Source: an uncultured Clostridia bacterium (GTDB lineage: Bacteria > Bacillota > Clostridia > Christensenellales > Borkfalkiaceae). Taken from it: a DNA stretch of 44,299 nucleotides. The DNA lies in the NCBI GenBank assembly GCA_947626685.1, contig CANQTD010000015.1, forward strand, positions 1-44,299, read 5' to 3'. The notes beneath the pieces are model-generated. The model made no database searches and had not been told where the DNA came from. It saw nothing but the letters and a program-made list of their open reading frames with translations. Positions 1-9,775 of the stretch are shown piece after piece (positions within the stretch are counted from its first letter, which is position 1; each line of letters starts with the position of its first letter). The translations under genes and the position numbers were made by a program.

Positions 1-1
1 G

Positions 2-74
2 TGGCTTGGGGTGGAATCGAACCGCCGACATAAGGATTTTCAGTCCTCCGCTCTACCAACTGAGCTACCAAGCC
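2..74 (-). tRNA. tRNA-Phe (GAA)
   Basis: Cloverleaf on the minus strand. The acceptor stem pairs GGCTTGG (68-74) with CCAAGCC (3-9), followed by discriminator A at 2 and the first C of a possible CCA at position 1, where the window ends. The anticodon loop reads CTGAAAA, giving anticodon GAA. It is the last of three tRNAs transcribed leftwards (CAT, Asp, Phe). Confidence 0.95.
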
Positions 75-80
75 ATATTT

Positions 81-106
81 AAGCCTCATTCCTCCGAATG
101 AGGCTT
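81..106 (-). other. Hairpin between tRNA-Asp and tRNA-Phe
   Basis: A perfect 11-bp inverted repeat (81-91 and 96-106) with a 4-nt loop sits in the short spacer between the two tRNA genes. On the minus strand it is not followed by a T run, so it looks more like a processing or attenuation hairpin than an intrinsic terminator. Function is inference. Confidence 0.5.
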
Positions 107-113
107 AAAGCTT

Positions 114-190
114 TGGCGACCCAAAACGGGCTCGAACCGTCGACCTCCAGCGTGACAGGCTGGCGCTCTAACCAACTGAGCTATTGGGCC
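114..190 (-). tRNA. tRNA-Asp (GTC)
   Basis: Minus-strand cloverleaf with acceptor stem GGCCCAA paired with TTGGGTC (one G-T), discriminator G, and an encoded CCA (114-116). The anticodon arm is CCAGC-CTGTCAC-GCTGG, giving anticodon GTC. It lies between the CAT tRNA and tRNA-Phe in one leftward cluster. Confidence 0.96.
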
Positions 191-265
191 ATTTCACATT
201 GCACGGCACAACTTGCGGAAGCATGCTTGTGTGCGACCCGTACGGGTTGCCTCGCTCCGACGCAG

Positions 266-341
266 TGGTGGGCCTTCACGGATTCGAACCGCGGACCGAT
301 CGGTTATGAGCCGACTGCTCTAACCACTGCGCTAAAGGCCC
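266..341 (-). tRNA. tRNA with CAT anticodon (probably Ile2, possibly elongator Met)
   Basis: Minus-strand cloverleaf, acceptor GGGCCTT paired with AAGGCCC, discriminator A, and encoded CCA (266-268). The anticodon loop is CTCATAA, so the anticodon is CAT. The body resembles bacterial lysidine-modified tRNA-Ile2 (ileX-like) as I recall it, and it is not an initiator, since the first acceptor pair is a normal G-C. A G12/A23 mismatch in the D stem is unusual. Met versus Ile2 needs a model such as TFAM or the presence of TilS identity elements. Confidence 0.85.
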
Positions 342-384
342 ACGTGAACGCCGTCGCATCGCAATGCTTGTTTATCATATTATA

Positions 385-955
385 AATGCACGGAAATGTC
401 AAGTGATTTCTCGCCTATTTCGTAAAATTTTTTTCGCTGCGCGGAAAATGTTTTTATGCGTAAAATGGCGGCCCGCATCAGAACGGCACGCCTTCCGTCT
501 CGGGCAAATAAAGCCTTGCCTCGCGCGCACTATTTTCTACTAAGCGCGGCACGCCCCACCCGCATTCTGTTCTCTAAGGGTGGCACGAGGAGCGAAGCGG
601 CGAAGTAGGGGGTTCTCGGCTCCACCTCTGGGGGAGCTGTCGAGCGTTAGCGAGACTGCCCCGCGCGCACTATTTGCGACTAAGCGCGGCACGGGGAGCG
701 GAGCGACGAAGTAAGGGGGTCGATTGTGTCAAAACCCCTTTCCCCCGCTACGCGGGTACTTTCCCCAGAGGGGACAGCAAGGTGAGGGCGTTTTGTGACC
801 CAGATGAGGGGAAGGCTTGCGATGTGTTCTTGACACCCCCTACCCTACCCTACCCTACCCCCTTTTGTAAGGCAAAAGGGGGGGAGGCGACGGATATTCG
901 CGTTTTGGAAGGGGCTTCTCGCGGACATGGTATGCCCGTTTTTGCTCAAAAGGGC
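385..955. repeat. Gene-free spacer made of dispersed palindromic repeats
   Basis: About 570 bp without a convincing gene. It contains a direct repeat of roughly 25 bp with the core CTAAGCGCGGCACG (near 540 and 680), a palindrome CCCCCTTTTG / CAAAAGGGGG near 860-885, a short CCCTA tandem run near 840-860, and a block near 600-655 that is the inverted counterpart of the block at 13603-13650 (both carry CAGTCT, then GACAGCTC, then GAGCCGAGA). Short open frames here have no start signals or recognisable product. Confidence 0.65.
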
Positions 956-959
956 GCGG

Positions 960-3900
960 TCACTTTCTGCGCGTGCGGATGACGTGCCCGCCCGTGATCG
1001 CGATCATCTTGACGGCCTCGAGAGAGAAGTCGTCACCCTCGACCACAAGCGCTTTATTGAGCCTGCCGCGCGCGAGCACCTTGACGAACGTGACCTTTTT
1101 ATTGAAATACGGAATGCGCTTTTTCAGCTCTTCCAGCGTGACCCTCTCGCCGTTTTCGAAATACTCGCCGAGCGTATCCACGTTGACGATGGCCGTCTTT
1201 TGCTTGTTCGCGACGCGCTCGCCCACTTCGATGAGCGTTTTCGCGGTGTCGTCCTGCATGAGGCCGTTGACCTCGGACGCCGCCACTTCGCCGCGCATCT
1301 CCTCCTCGGGAAGCCGATACTCCTCGGGCACGTCCTCGGGGACGATCACGGGCCGCCAGACGAAGTACGCCCGCGTCTCGACCTCCGCCTCATGCACGGG
1401 CCGCTCTGCGGGAACAGGCTCCTCTTCGGGAACAGGCTCCTCTGCGGGGACAGGTTGCTCTGTGGGAACGGGCTCCTCTACGGGAGTGGATTCCTCTGCC
1501 ACGACCAATTCATCTTCGCAAGGCGGCTCTGCCTCGTCGGTCGGCACGCGTTCGGGCTCTTCCTCGGAAATGGGCTCCTCTGCCTCTTCATCGGTTTCGG
1601 GCTCTTCCTCGGGAACGGGCTCCTCTGCGGAAGTAGATTCCTCTTCGGGAACAAGCTCTTCCTCGGGTTCGGGCTCGACCGTTTCCACCTCGAAAGCGGG
1701 CTCCTCTGCCTCTTCCTCGGGTTCGGGCTCTTCTGCTTCTATGACGCACACGGGCGTGACGCCTGCGTCTTGCTCCTCGGGCTCAAACGCGTCCGTCGTC
1801 TCCTCGGGGTCGTCCGCAAGGATCGCCTGAACGGGCACGACCTGCCATGCGGGTTCTTCCTCGCACCCGAACTCTTCGGCGGGCTCTTCAACAGGCTCCT
1901 CTTCGGGAATGGGCTCCTCGGCAGCTTCTTGGGCGGGCTCCTCAAAGATCTCATCGACAACATCGGGTTCTTCTTCGGGAACAGGCTCCTCGGCAGCTTC
2001 TTGGACAGGTTCCTCAAAGATCTCTTCGACGATTTCGGGTTCCTCTTCGGGAACAGCCTCCTCGGGAGCTTCTTCGGCGGGCTCCACAAAGATCTCCTCG
2101 ACGACCTCGGGCTCTTCTTCGAGAATGGGCTCCTCGGCAGTTTCTTCGGCGGGCTCCTCGAAAACCTGTTCTTCCGGCTCGGGCTCGGCGAGTACGACGA
2201 CGGGCCGCAGCTCTTCGGGCTCGGGCGCGGGCAAGTCGAAGATGCTGAGCTGCTCTTCCGCTTCTTCCTCGGGCTCCGGCTCGACCTCTTCGGGCAGATC
2301 GAAGATCGTGAGCTGCTCGTAGGGCTCGGCTTCTTCGATCTCCTCGGGGAGTTCCTCGGGTCCTTCTTCAAAAACAGGCTTGATCTCGAAGGGCTCCTTG
2401 AAAACAGGCTCGATCTCTTCGGCGGGCTCTTCCTCGGGAACAGGCTCTTCTTCGGGAACAGACTCCTCGGCGGGTTCCTCAACGGGCTCTTCTTCGGGAA
2501 CAGGCTCCTCTTCGGGCTCCTCGATGGGCTCTTCCTCAACGGGCTCTTCGGGTTCCTCAACGGGTTTTCTTGCGGACTTCGGCTTGCGGTAGAGCGCGTA
2601 GAGAAGGCCGCCGATGGCGATCGCGGAGAGAACGATGAGCACGCCGAGCACGATACTGACGACTGCCGCGCCGCCCGGGATCAGGACGGCGAGGAGCGCG
2701 GCGGGAGCGAGGGAGAGCATCTTCTCCGATCTGCGCGCCTCCGCACGGCGGTAGAGCTTCGCCGAGAGCAGGACGATGACGACGAGTTCGATGAGCAGGA
2801 TGAAGGTGAGCACGAAGATCAGCCACCACAGGTTCACTTCCCGCTCGCCGTACAGGTAGAAAGTCGAAAAATGCGTCGTCTCAAACACGAGCCACTTGCC
2901 CTCCACGCGCATTTGAAGAAGTTCGGGCGCACCGTTTTCGTCAAGCGCGAGCACCTGCGCGCCCACGATCGCGGAGATCTCCTCGGTGAGAAGGATCTTC
3001 ACGGTATAGACGCCGCGGAATTCGTCCACGCCGTCGAGATAGATCTCAAAGACGGAGCGGCAGATCTTGTCGCCGACGAGCGCGCCCGCACCTACGGGCG
3101 ATCCCGCGACGATCTCGTCGAAATGCGGACGTGCCGACGAGGGAATGCCGTCCTTATTTTCGATGACGCCCCACAGCTCCGAACAGTCTGCGGGATACGC
3201 GCCCGTTCCGTCCGCTCTGACGCCTTTTGAAACGGCGATCGCGGACATGCCCCCCAGCTCCGCCGTCCCCTGTGCGAAAATTTCCTCTATTTGCGCGGAG
3301 GCTTTTTGGACCGCCTCGCCGATTTCGAGCGACCTGTCGGGGCGCACCGAGAGAAGGCTATCCTGCGCGGACGCGCAGACCGAGGACAGCTCTTCGAGCA
3401 CGTCGTCGCCGTAGCGGACGAAGGCGTTCTCCCTCTCCCTTTGGCAGCTCTCCGCGAGCGCGGCGCACCGCTCCGTCTGCAAATGTGCGAGCTCCGCTTC
3501 CGCCGCCGCCCATGCGCCGAGTTCGGAGAGAAGAACTTCCTTCTCATGGAGGCCGTCGTCCTCATCCCGTTCATAGGCGGGCAAAAATTCGAGCGAACGC
3601 ACCTCTTCCCCGTATTCCGAGGTCCGCTCCGCGGCGAGCCCGCCGTCCTGCCCGAGCGACGAGATGGCGGCAAGCGTTTCCGCTCTCGCCCCCTCGAACG
3701 CCGCCTTGTCGGCCTCGTCGGCGAGACGGTCGCCGAAGCTCGGATACATCCCCTTCATCTGCCCGTCGAAATACGCTTTGAGCGCGCCGTCGGACAGTTC
3801 ATTGTATGCCGCGAGCATCGCCCCGACGGACGCGGCGTCGTCCTCCCCGATCTCCGCGAAAGATTTTGCGGTATAGCCGCAGCGGAGGAGAAGGCGTTCC

Positions 3901-6900
3901 GCCCCGATCGCGAGCGCGTACACATGGAGCGTCTCATGCAGAGAAGTTGCGCCGTCGGCGACGTCTTGCAAAGTCGCGACACTAAGAAGTTCGCTTTCAA
4001 TCTCGCCGCCGAATTTCTCCGCCAAGTCTTTGAGGGACTGCGGGTCGTCCTCCGCCAACGCAGCGGAGAGCGAGGCGCGCGCATAGCATGCGAGCAGGTT
4101 TGCCGCCGCCCCATATGCCGTTTGCGCGCTCACGTCCCCTGTGAGAGTGGAGAGGAGCGCGTCCTTTTCCGCCGCGATCTCCGCGGAAATTTCTTCGCCG
4201 ATCGACGCGCGCACAATGTCGGCGTAGAGCGTTTCGAGAAGCTCCTGCGCCCAGCCGCCGAGAAGCTGCGCCGCCATCCCGTTCGCCTCTTGCAAGGTCT
4301 GCGCGGACGCGATCGCGGCCGTCTCCTGCTCCATTCCGCCGAGAAGCGCGAGGAGTTCGGCGTAAAGCGGGGCACCCATGTCCGAAAGAGCGTCCTCAAA
4401 ACGCATGCAGCGGACATATTCGCACAGCAGAACTTTTTCCTTTTCGAGAAGGAGCGAGGCGTCGGATAAGACGGAGGCCTTCTCCTCCTCATACAGCGTT
4501 TCGAGGGAAGCCGTCTCTTCGCCCGCCTCCTTCAAACGCGCGCATAAACTGTCTTTGTAGAGCCCGAACGCGCCCGCCGCGAGTGCGCGGATACCCTCCT
4601 CCGCTTTCTCCGCCTTTTTGCCCGCGGCCGCCTCCCCGATGGCCGAAAGCGCTTGTTCGCAGACCCCGCCGAGAGCGTCGCCGCCGAGCTGCTGCTCTTC
4701 GAGCAGGCTGCCGTAGAAGAGGAAGAGGCGGGTCTGCTCCGCCGCAGTTTCGAGATATGCCCCGATCTGCGCTTCGCAAGCGGCGAGGGCGGCGTCGGAA
4801 GCCCCGTCGCTCACCGTTTCGCCGATGTGCGCGAGCGCGTTCTCATAGAATGTGTTCTCCGTTTGGACGGAAGCGGCCGCCTGCGCCGCATACACCGCGG
4901 AAAGAGCGGCGAACATTGCCCCGTTCTTCTCCGCGTCCGTCTGCGCCGCCGAGATCTGCGCGTTCCCGTCGGAGACATCCGAAATCTCGAACAGTTTCGC
5001 ATACGCGGCGAGGACAGCTTCCGCATAGACGGTGCGGACGGCGAGCTGCTGAATTTGTTCCTCCTCAAAGCAGTCCTCCGCCTCCGAAAGGGCGGCTTTT
5101 GCCGTCTCCTGCGCCTGTGCGAGCGCGCGGCCCACCTCTTCCTTGTCGATGGAAGCGAGACGGGAGAGCGCGTACGACGAAAGTTCTTCGGAAAGGGAAG
5201 CGCAGAATGCGTCGAGCAAGCTGTCTGCGACGCAGACCGCAAGGGCGCGCTCCGCCTGTGCGCAGAGTGCGGAGATCTTTTCGGTGAGCCCGTTCAGATA
5301 GTCCTCTTTGGCGGGGTCTGCGTTGGGGCCCTCCCTGTCGTATTTTTCATAGACGATCTCTTCGAGCCGGGCGAGATAGGAGGCGCGGATCTGTCCGAGC
5401 GCGGCCTTTAAGGTCTCGTCTGCGGAATGATCGGCATAGGCGTTTTCGATCTCGGCGCGCGCCGCCTCCTTCGCCGCGCCGAAAACCTTCTCCCGTTCGC
5501 CGTCGAGGAGCACGAGATAGGTCTCGAGAAGCTCTTCTTCCGCACGCGCTTCCCGCGGGAGCTTCTGCCCGAGTTCCTCCCCCTTGACGGCAAGAACGAG
5601 CTCGGCAAGCCTTTCGCCCAGCGTTGCGCGGTCCTCTTCGTCGGTGAGAAGGACGAGCGTCTCATAGTAAGCGGTGAGTTTGGTCTCGCCGTCGAAATCT
5701 TCGATGAGGACGGAGACGGCGTGCTCTGCGGCGGAGAGGCGGGAAGCGTAATCCTCCCCCTCCGCGAGGGTCATGCCGTCCAATTCCGCACACGCCCCCG
5801 CGTAGATCTGCCCGATCAGGCCGCTCTGGGACGGACGGGTCTGCAAGATCCTTTCGAGAACGCCCCGTCCGTAGGCGAGGTACAGGCCGAACATGCCCGT
5901 ATAGGCGGCGTATTCCTTTTGGGAAACGGCCGCGCCGTCGATCTGCGAGAACGCATTCTCCAAGACGGGCATGAGGTCGACGCCCGCCGCGGGATATGCC
6001 GCGTTCGGCTTTCCCTCCGCGGTGAGCGCGTTGTAGTAAGCGCGAAGGGCGAGTTTGTATTTTGCGGAGGCGCATACGGCGTCCATCTTCTCCTCGAAGC
6101 CCTCGCCGCTCCCGATCTCCGCAAGGCGGGCCTTCGCCTCTTCGAGCAGGGCGGTGAGCGTTTCGTCCGCAGAGTCTGCATACGTTTCGTCGAAATGCGC
6201 TTGGAGCGCGGCGAAAACGTACGCCTCATAGACGGCGCGCATCGCAAGCTCTCCCGCGGCGCGCTTTTCTTCGGAAGTGGCGGCCTTGTCGATCTTGCCG
6301 CCCTCGCCGAGGTAGTCCTCGCGCGCTTGGAGCACAGCGGCGTCGTGCGCGTCCAATTTTTCGAAATATTCCTGCACGAGGAGCTTTTGGGCGAGCCCCT
6401 CGAGCGCCGCGTCGATTTCGCTCTCGCAGGCGGGAACGTCCCTCTCCTCCGAGTACGAAACGGCGTCGATCTGCGCGTTTGCGGTCTCTTGGAACTGCGT
6501 CACGGCGGAGGCGTCCTGCGCGGCGGTCTCCCCCGCTTTCGCAGCGGCCGCCAGATGGCCGTACGCACGGTACAGGGAGACCATGCCCTCGCTTGCGGAA
6601 GCCGCCTTTTCGGACATGGGTGCCCCGTCCACGGTCAAGTAGAGATTTTCGAGCAAGTTTTCTTCGGGCGCAAGTTCGGCGTGTGCCGCGGCGAGCCCGT
6701 CATAGTAACTGCGCAGCGCGAGCTTCTGCACGGCGCTTTCGCAGACGTTTTCGATCGCGTCCTCCGCTGCCGCAAGGTCAAGGCCTTCGCCCGCCTCCGC
6801 GAGCCGCTCCCTTTCCGAACCGTAGAGCGCGGCGAGGGAAGCGGACGGCTCCGCATACTGCGCGTAGCTCTTGGCGAGAAGGAGGGAGGCAAGGGTGCGG

Positions 6901-9698
6901 TAGAGGGCGATTTCGCCCGCCAGCGCCGCTTCCGAACGCGCCTTCTCCGCGTCCTCCGTTCCGTCCGAAGCGGCCTCGACCGCCTCAAACGCCGCATAGA
7001 GCGCGGAGACGAGGACATCCCCGTCCTCCTCCGAAAGGCCGTTTGCGTACATCCTTCCTTCGGTCTCCTCAAAGAGGCCGTTATAGTACGCCTGCACCCC
7101 TTGCAGCACGCGCGCCTCGGCGACGATGAGATCGATCTCCCCTTCGAGGCGGAAGAGCTCGTCCTTCGTGTGAAGGTCGGCAAAGCGCACCCCCTCGATG
7201 CCCTCCCGCTCGCGCGCAAAGAGCGTTTCGAAGCCTACCATGTCCAAATCGGGGCGAAGAACGGAGAGCGCGTACTCCCTGTACAGCCCGAGCATCGCCT
7301 CGTATGCGGCGTTCTCTTTTTCGCCGTCCTCCGCCGCCCGCACGGGCTCCTTCGCCTCCGTTTCGGCGGTCTCGGGAAGGATCGCGAACTTCTCCGCGCG
7401 CAGGGCGCAGTACGCCTCGAGCAAGAGCATCGCCCTGCCCTCCGCAACGAGGGAATCCATGCCCGCAAGCGTATCGCAGCCCGCGACGAGACCGCGGTAT
7501 TCGCCGTACGCCTGCAACGCGTCCATCGCCGCGCTGTCGTCCGCAAGCCCGAAGTGCAAAAGAGCATAGCCGCGCGCGTCCTGCAAACGGTAACCCGCGA
7601 CGACGCGGGCCTGTCCGATGACCTTTGCGTGCGCTTCGCGCAGCATCTCCCGCACCTTTTGCGCCGCCGCCCCGCACTCCTCGTCGGTGATCAGCCCGTG
7701 CAACGCGGTGCGGATATGTTCCTCCATGCCGTCGTATGCCCCGTCCGCCTCGCGGATGCGGTCGAGCGCGGCGAGGTAGTTCTCCTCGTCCTCTCCGATC
7801 TCAAGACTGAGGATGGGGTCGTATTTTTCATGCCATTCCCCCGCGAACGCGTCGGGCAGGGCGATTTTGACGGCTCCGAGCTTTTCGAGCAAGGACGGAT
7901 AGCCCTGCATGACTTCGGTGAGCGCGCCGTACGCCTGCAACGCGCCCTCGATCATCGCGGGCGTGGGGTCTCCCATCCCGATCTCGGTGAAGCGGTTGAC
8001 AAAGTCGGTGCGCAGGGTATCCTCCGCCGTCTTTAAGGTGCGGACCGTGCATACGTCCTTGTGGTCGCTCGGGAGCCCGCCCTCCGCGTCCGCAAGCGCG
8101 CGCACGACGACGACGTATTCCGTATCCACCGAGAGGCCGCTGAACAGCACGACCCCCTCGTATTCGCTGCTCTTCACATTCTTCCAGAGAATGCCGTATG
8201 CGGAGGAATAGAACGCGCCCGTGTCCTTTTGGTAGAGGGTGTATTCGTACCCCTCCGCCGCCTCGATGAACAGGGAGGCATTCGCGGAATCGTTGCGGGC
8301 GTCATAGAGGCCGCCGCGATAGTCCGCTCCCTCCGCGATGACCGCGCGCACGCCGACGAACACGGAGCGGGTGCGGCCGCCGATCTCGAACTCGGCGACG
8401 CCTGCGGCGTCGAGCCCGAGCTCGTTGGGTATGACGTTGTTTTCGGGGAAGAGGTGCCACATGCCGTCCTTCCCCTTGAATCTCGTCCCCGCGGGCGCGG
8501 AGAAGGTGCCCGCAGAAGCGTTGACCGTGACATAGCCGAGCGGACGGGAGAGCGACTTCTCTTGCTCGCCGCCGCCGTAGTCCACCGAGACGGACCATGC
8601 CGCGATCTCGTTGCCGTCCGCGGGAAGCTCGACGCGCGCTATGTAGGAGCCGCCCTCTTCTGCGAGAGGATAGCGCGTCCCCCCGAGGGAGAGCGCGGCG
8701 GATTGTATGGGGTCGGTAAACGTCACGGTGATGGCGGCGCGCTTGGCGGGATCTGTCTGTGAGACGTCCACGCCGAACCCGCCGAAACCGAATTCCTCGC
8801 CGCTTTCCGTCCCGATCACGCGGGCGTACCTCGCCGTGAACTCGTGTTCTTCGAGATAGCCCTCCGCGGAGGGAACACCCACGGAGATGAGATCTTCCAA
8901 TGCGTCGCGCGAAGAGCCCGTCCTCGTCGCGATCGCGCCGTCCCCGCGCTCAGGTGAGACTTCGGCGGAAAGTTTGCTTCCGCGATAGCCCGTAAGATCG
9001 AGGGTCACGCCGTCGTCGAGGTAGACGGTATTTTGGTTGAAAACGGGGCTCCCCGTGACGGAGATCGCACCCCCTTCGCAGACATGGATGGCACGTCCGC
9101 CCTCTTTGCCCGCCGAGAGCTTGCCGCCCGAGACGGTGAGAGACGCGCCTGCAAAAACGGTGACGGCGTCCCCCGTTCCCGCAGAATTGAGATTATTTTC
9201 GAGATAGGCGCCGTCTGAGACGCAGAGCTCGCCCTTGACTTCGAGAAGGGCGTGCGAAACCGCTTCCCCGCCCCCGCTCAACGTGATATTGGCGAGGGTG
9301 AGGCTTGCGCCGCCGCCGATCTCGAACAGCGCGCCCGCGTTGCCCGAAGCGCGGACAAGGGTCGCGGCACCGTCGACCGACCAGCCGTTCCCCGTCTTTG
9401 TGACGCTTTCGAGACGGACCTTCCCGCTTGCGATCGAAATCGTCCCGCCCACGGGGACCTGCTCCCCCGCGAGAACGTAGAGAGTCCGCAGGCCGCCTTC
9501 CTCGGGAGCCGACCGCAACGCTTCGTCAAAGGAGGCAAAGGTGCGCCAGACGTTCTTCGACGTCTGTACGGCGAAAGGTTCCTCCTCAGAGGCAGAGACC
9601 GCGCGCCGCGGGAAGAGCAGCCCGAATCCGACCGCCAAAAAAAGGAGCGGCAACAGGCTCGCCGCCAAAATTTTCAACACACTTTTCCGAGTTTTCAT
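960..9698 (-). CDS. Giant surface-anchored protein with acidic Pro/Glu tail and uL15-like C-terminal domain
   Basis: 2912 aa. The N-terminus is a signal peptide (MKTRK, then a hydrophobic stretch to about residue 35). Residues about 80-250 read as short Gly/Asn-rich beta strands typical of a right-handed beta-helix; about 250-560 look like Ig/FN3-like beta domains; about 560-2150 are Ala/Glu-rich helices in roughly 120-residue units that repeat patterns such as ALRxYYxxL and GLYxxYG. A small beta domain (about 2160-2285, ending HFSTFYLYGE) precedes one membrane helix (about 2287-2310), a basic loop, and a hydrophobic hairpin (about 2327-2369). Basic residues place the rest in the cytosol: a 450-residue tail of EEPVPEEE-type repeats and, from about 2828, an 85-residue domain resembling the C-terminal half of ribosomal protein uL15 (VNVDTL, VKVL, LNKALVV, AGGxV-like end). 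The start is fixed by GGAGGG 5 nt upstream and a consensus promoter. It is the only gene of its transcript. Function unknown; a cell-surface stalk or envelope-tethering role is inference. Confidence 0.9.
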   Translation of the reverse strand: MKTRKSVLKILAASLLPLLFLAVGFGLLFPRRAVSASEEEPFAVQTSKNVWRTFASFDEALRSAPEEGGLRTLYVLAGEQVPVGGTISIASGKVRLESVTKTGNGWSVDGAATLVRASGNAGALFEIGGGASLTLANITLSGGGEAVSHALLEVKGELCVSDGAYLENNLNSAGTGDAVTVFAGASLTVSGGKLSAGKEGGRAIHVCEGGAISVTGSPVFNQNTVYLDDGVTLDLTGYRGSKLSAEVSPERGDGAIATRTGSSRDALEDLISVGVPSAEGYLEEHEFTARYARVIGTESGEEFGFGGFGVDVSQTDPAKRAAITVTFTDPIQSAALSLGGTRYPLAEEGGSYIARVELPADGNEIAAWSVSVDYGGGEQEKSLSRPLGYVTVNASAGTFSAPAGTRFKGKDGMWHLFPENNVIPNELGLDAAGVAEFEIGGRTRSVFVGVRAVIAEGADYRGGLYDARNDSANASLFIEAAEGYEYTLYQKDTGAFYSSAYGILWKNVKSSEYEGVVLFSGLSVDTEYVVVVRALADAEGGLPSDHKDVCTVRTLKTAEDTLRTDFVNRFTEIGMGDPTPAMIEGALQAYGALTEVMQGYPSLLEKLGAVKIALPDAFAGEWHEKYDPILSLEIGEDEENYLAALDRIREADGAYDGMEEHIRTALHGLITDEECGAAAQKVREMLREAHAKVIGQARVVAGYRLQDARGYALLHFGLADDSAAMDALQAYGEYRGLVAGCDTLAGMDSLVAEGRAMLLLEAYCALRAEKFAILPETAETEAKEPVRAAEDGEKENAAYEAMLGLYREYALSVLRPDLDMVGFETLFAREREGIEGVRFADLHTKDELFRLEGEIDLIVAEARVLQGVQAYYNGLFEETEGRMYANGLSEEDGDVLVSALYAAFEAVEAASDGTEDAEKARSEAALAGEIALYRTLASLLLAKSYAQYAEPSASLAALYGSERERLAEAGEGLDLAAAEDAIENVCESAVQKLALRSYYDGLAAAHAELAPEENLLENLYLTVDGAPMSEKAASASEGMVSLYRAYGHLAAAAKAGETAAQDASAVTQFQETANAQIDAVSYSEERDVPACESEIDAALEGLAQKLLVQEYFEKLDAHDAAVLQAREDYLGEGGKIDKAATSEEKRAAGELAMRAVYEAYVFAALQAHFDETYADSADETLTALLEEAKARLAEIGSGEGFEEKMDAVCASAKYKLALRAYYNALTAEGKPNAAYPAAGVDLMPVLENAFSQIDGAAVSQKEYAAYTGMFGLYLAYGRGVLERILQTRPSQSGLIGQIYAGACAELDGMTLAEGEDYASRLSAAEHAVSVLIEDFDGETKLTAYYETLVLLTDEEDRATLGERLAELVLAVKGEELGQKLPREARAEEELLETYLVLLDGEREKVFGAAKEAARAEIENAYADHSADETLKAALGQIRASYLARLEEIVYEKYDREGPNADPAKEDYLNGLTEKISALCAQAERALAVCVADSLLDAFCASLSEELSSYALSRLASIDKEEVGRALAQAQETAKAALSEAEDCFEEEQIQQLAVRTVYAEAVLAAYAKLFEISDVSDGNAQISAAQTDAEKNGAMFAALSAVYAAQAAASVQTENTFYENALAHIGETVSDGASDAALAACEAQIGAYLETAAEQTRLFLFYGSLLEEQQLGGDALGGVCEQALSAIGEAAAGKKAEKAEEGIRALAAGAFGLYKDSLCARLKEAGEETASLETLYEEEKASVLSDASLLLEKEKVLLCEYVRCMRFEDALSDMGAPLYAELLALLGGMEQETAAIASAQTLQEANGMAAQLLGGWAQELLETLYADIVRASIGEEISAEIAAEKDALLSTLTGDVSAQTAYGAAANLLACYARASLSAALAEDDPQSLKDLAEKFGGEIESELLSVATLQDVADGATSLHETLHVYALAIGAERLLLRCGYTAKSFAEIGEDDAASVGAMLAAYNELSDGALKAYFDGQMKGMYPSFGDRLADEADKAAFEGARAETLAAISSLGQDGGLAAERTSEYGEEVRSLEFLPAYERDEDDGLHEKEVLLSELGAWAAAEAELAHLQTERCAALAESCQRERENAFVRYGDDVLEELSSVCASAQDSLLSVRPDRSLEIGEAVQKASAQIEEIFAQGTAELGGMSAIAVSKGVRADGTGAYPADCSELWGVIENKDGIPSSARPHFDEIVAGSPVGAGALVGDKICRSVFEIYLDGVDEFRGVYTVKILLTEEISAIVGAQVLALDENGAPELLQMRVEGKWLVFETTHFSTFYLYGEREVNLWWLIFVLTFILLIELVVIVLLSAKLYRRAEARRSEKMLSLAPAALLAVLIPGGAAVVSIVLGVLIVLSAIAIGGLLYALYRKPKSARKPVEEPEEPVEEEPIEEPEEEPVPEEEPVEEPAEESVPEEEPVPEEEPAEEIEPVFKEPFEIKPVFEEGPEELPEEIEEAEPYEQLTIFDLPEEVEPEPEEEAEEQLSIFDLPAPEPEELRPVVVLAEPEPEEQVFEEPAEETAEEPILEEEPEVVEEIFVEPAEEAPEEAVPEEEPEIVEEIFEEPVQEAAEEPVPEEEPDVVDEIFEEPAQEAAEEPIPEEEPVEEPAEEFGCEEEPAWQVVPVQAILADDPEETTDAFEPEEQDAGVTPVCVIEAEEPEPEEEAEEPAFEVETVEPEPEEELVPEEESTSAEEPVPEEEPETDEEAEEPISEEEPERVPTDEAEPPCEDELVVAEESTPVEEPVPTEQPVPAEEPVPEEEPVPAERPVHEAEVETRAYFVWRPVIVPEDVPEEYRLPEEEMRGEVAASEVNGLMQDDTAKTLIEVGERVANKQKTAIVNVDTLGEYFENGERVTLEELKKRIPYFNKKVTFVKVLARGRLNKALVVEGDDFSLEAVKMIAITGGHVIRTRRK

Positions 9699-9775
9699 AC
9701 TGCCCTCCGAGCGACGGGATGCTCCCGAATCCGGGACCGCGGAGAGAATTTTTCCGCATATCCGTTCTTTTGTTC

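Noticed and set aside
98-385. Plus-strand open frame over the first tRNA genes
   Set aside because: It translates the antisense of tRNA-Asp and the CAT tRNA; no Shine-Dalgarno.
927-3230. 767-aa plus-strand open frame inside the giant protein gene
   Set aside because: Antisense of the Pro/Glu-rich repeats gives a low-complexity Leu/Phe/Gly pattern; no start signal, while the minus-strand gene has promoter, signal peptide and domains.
5427-8036. 869-aa plus-strand open frame
   Set aside because: Shadow of the helical repeat region, produced by GC-rich codons; no recognisable protein features.
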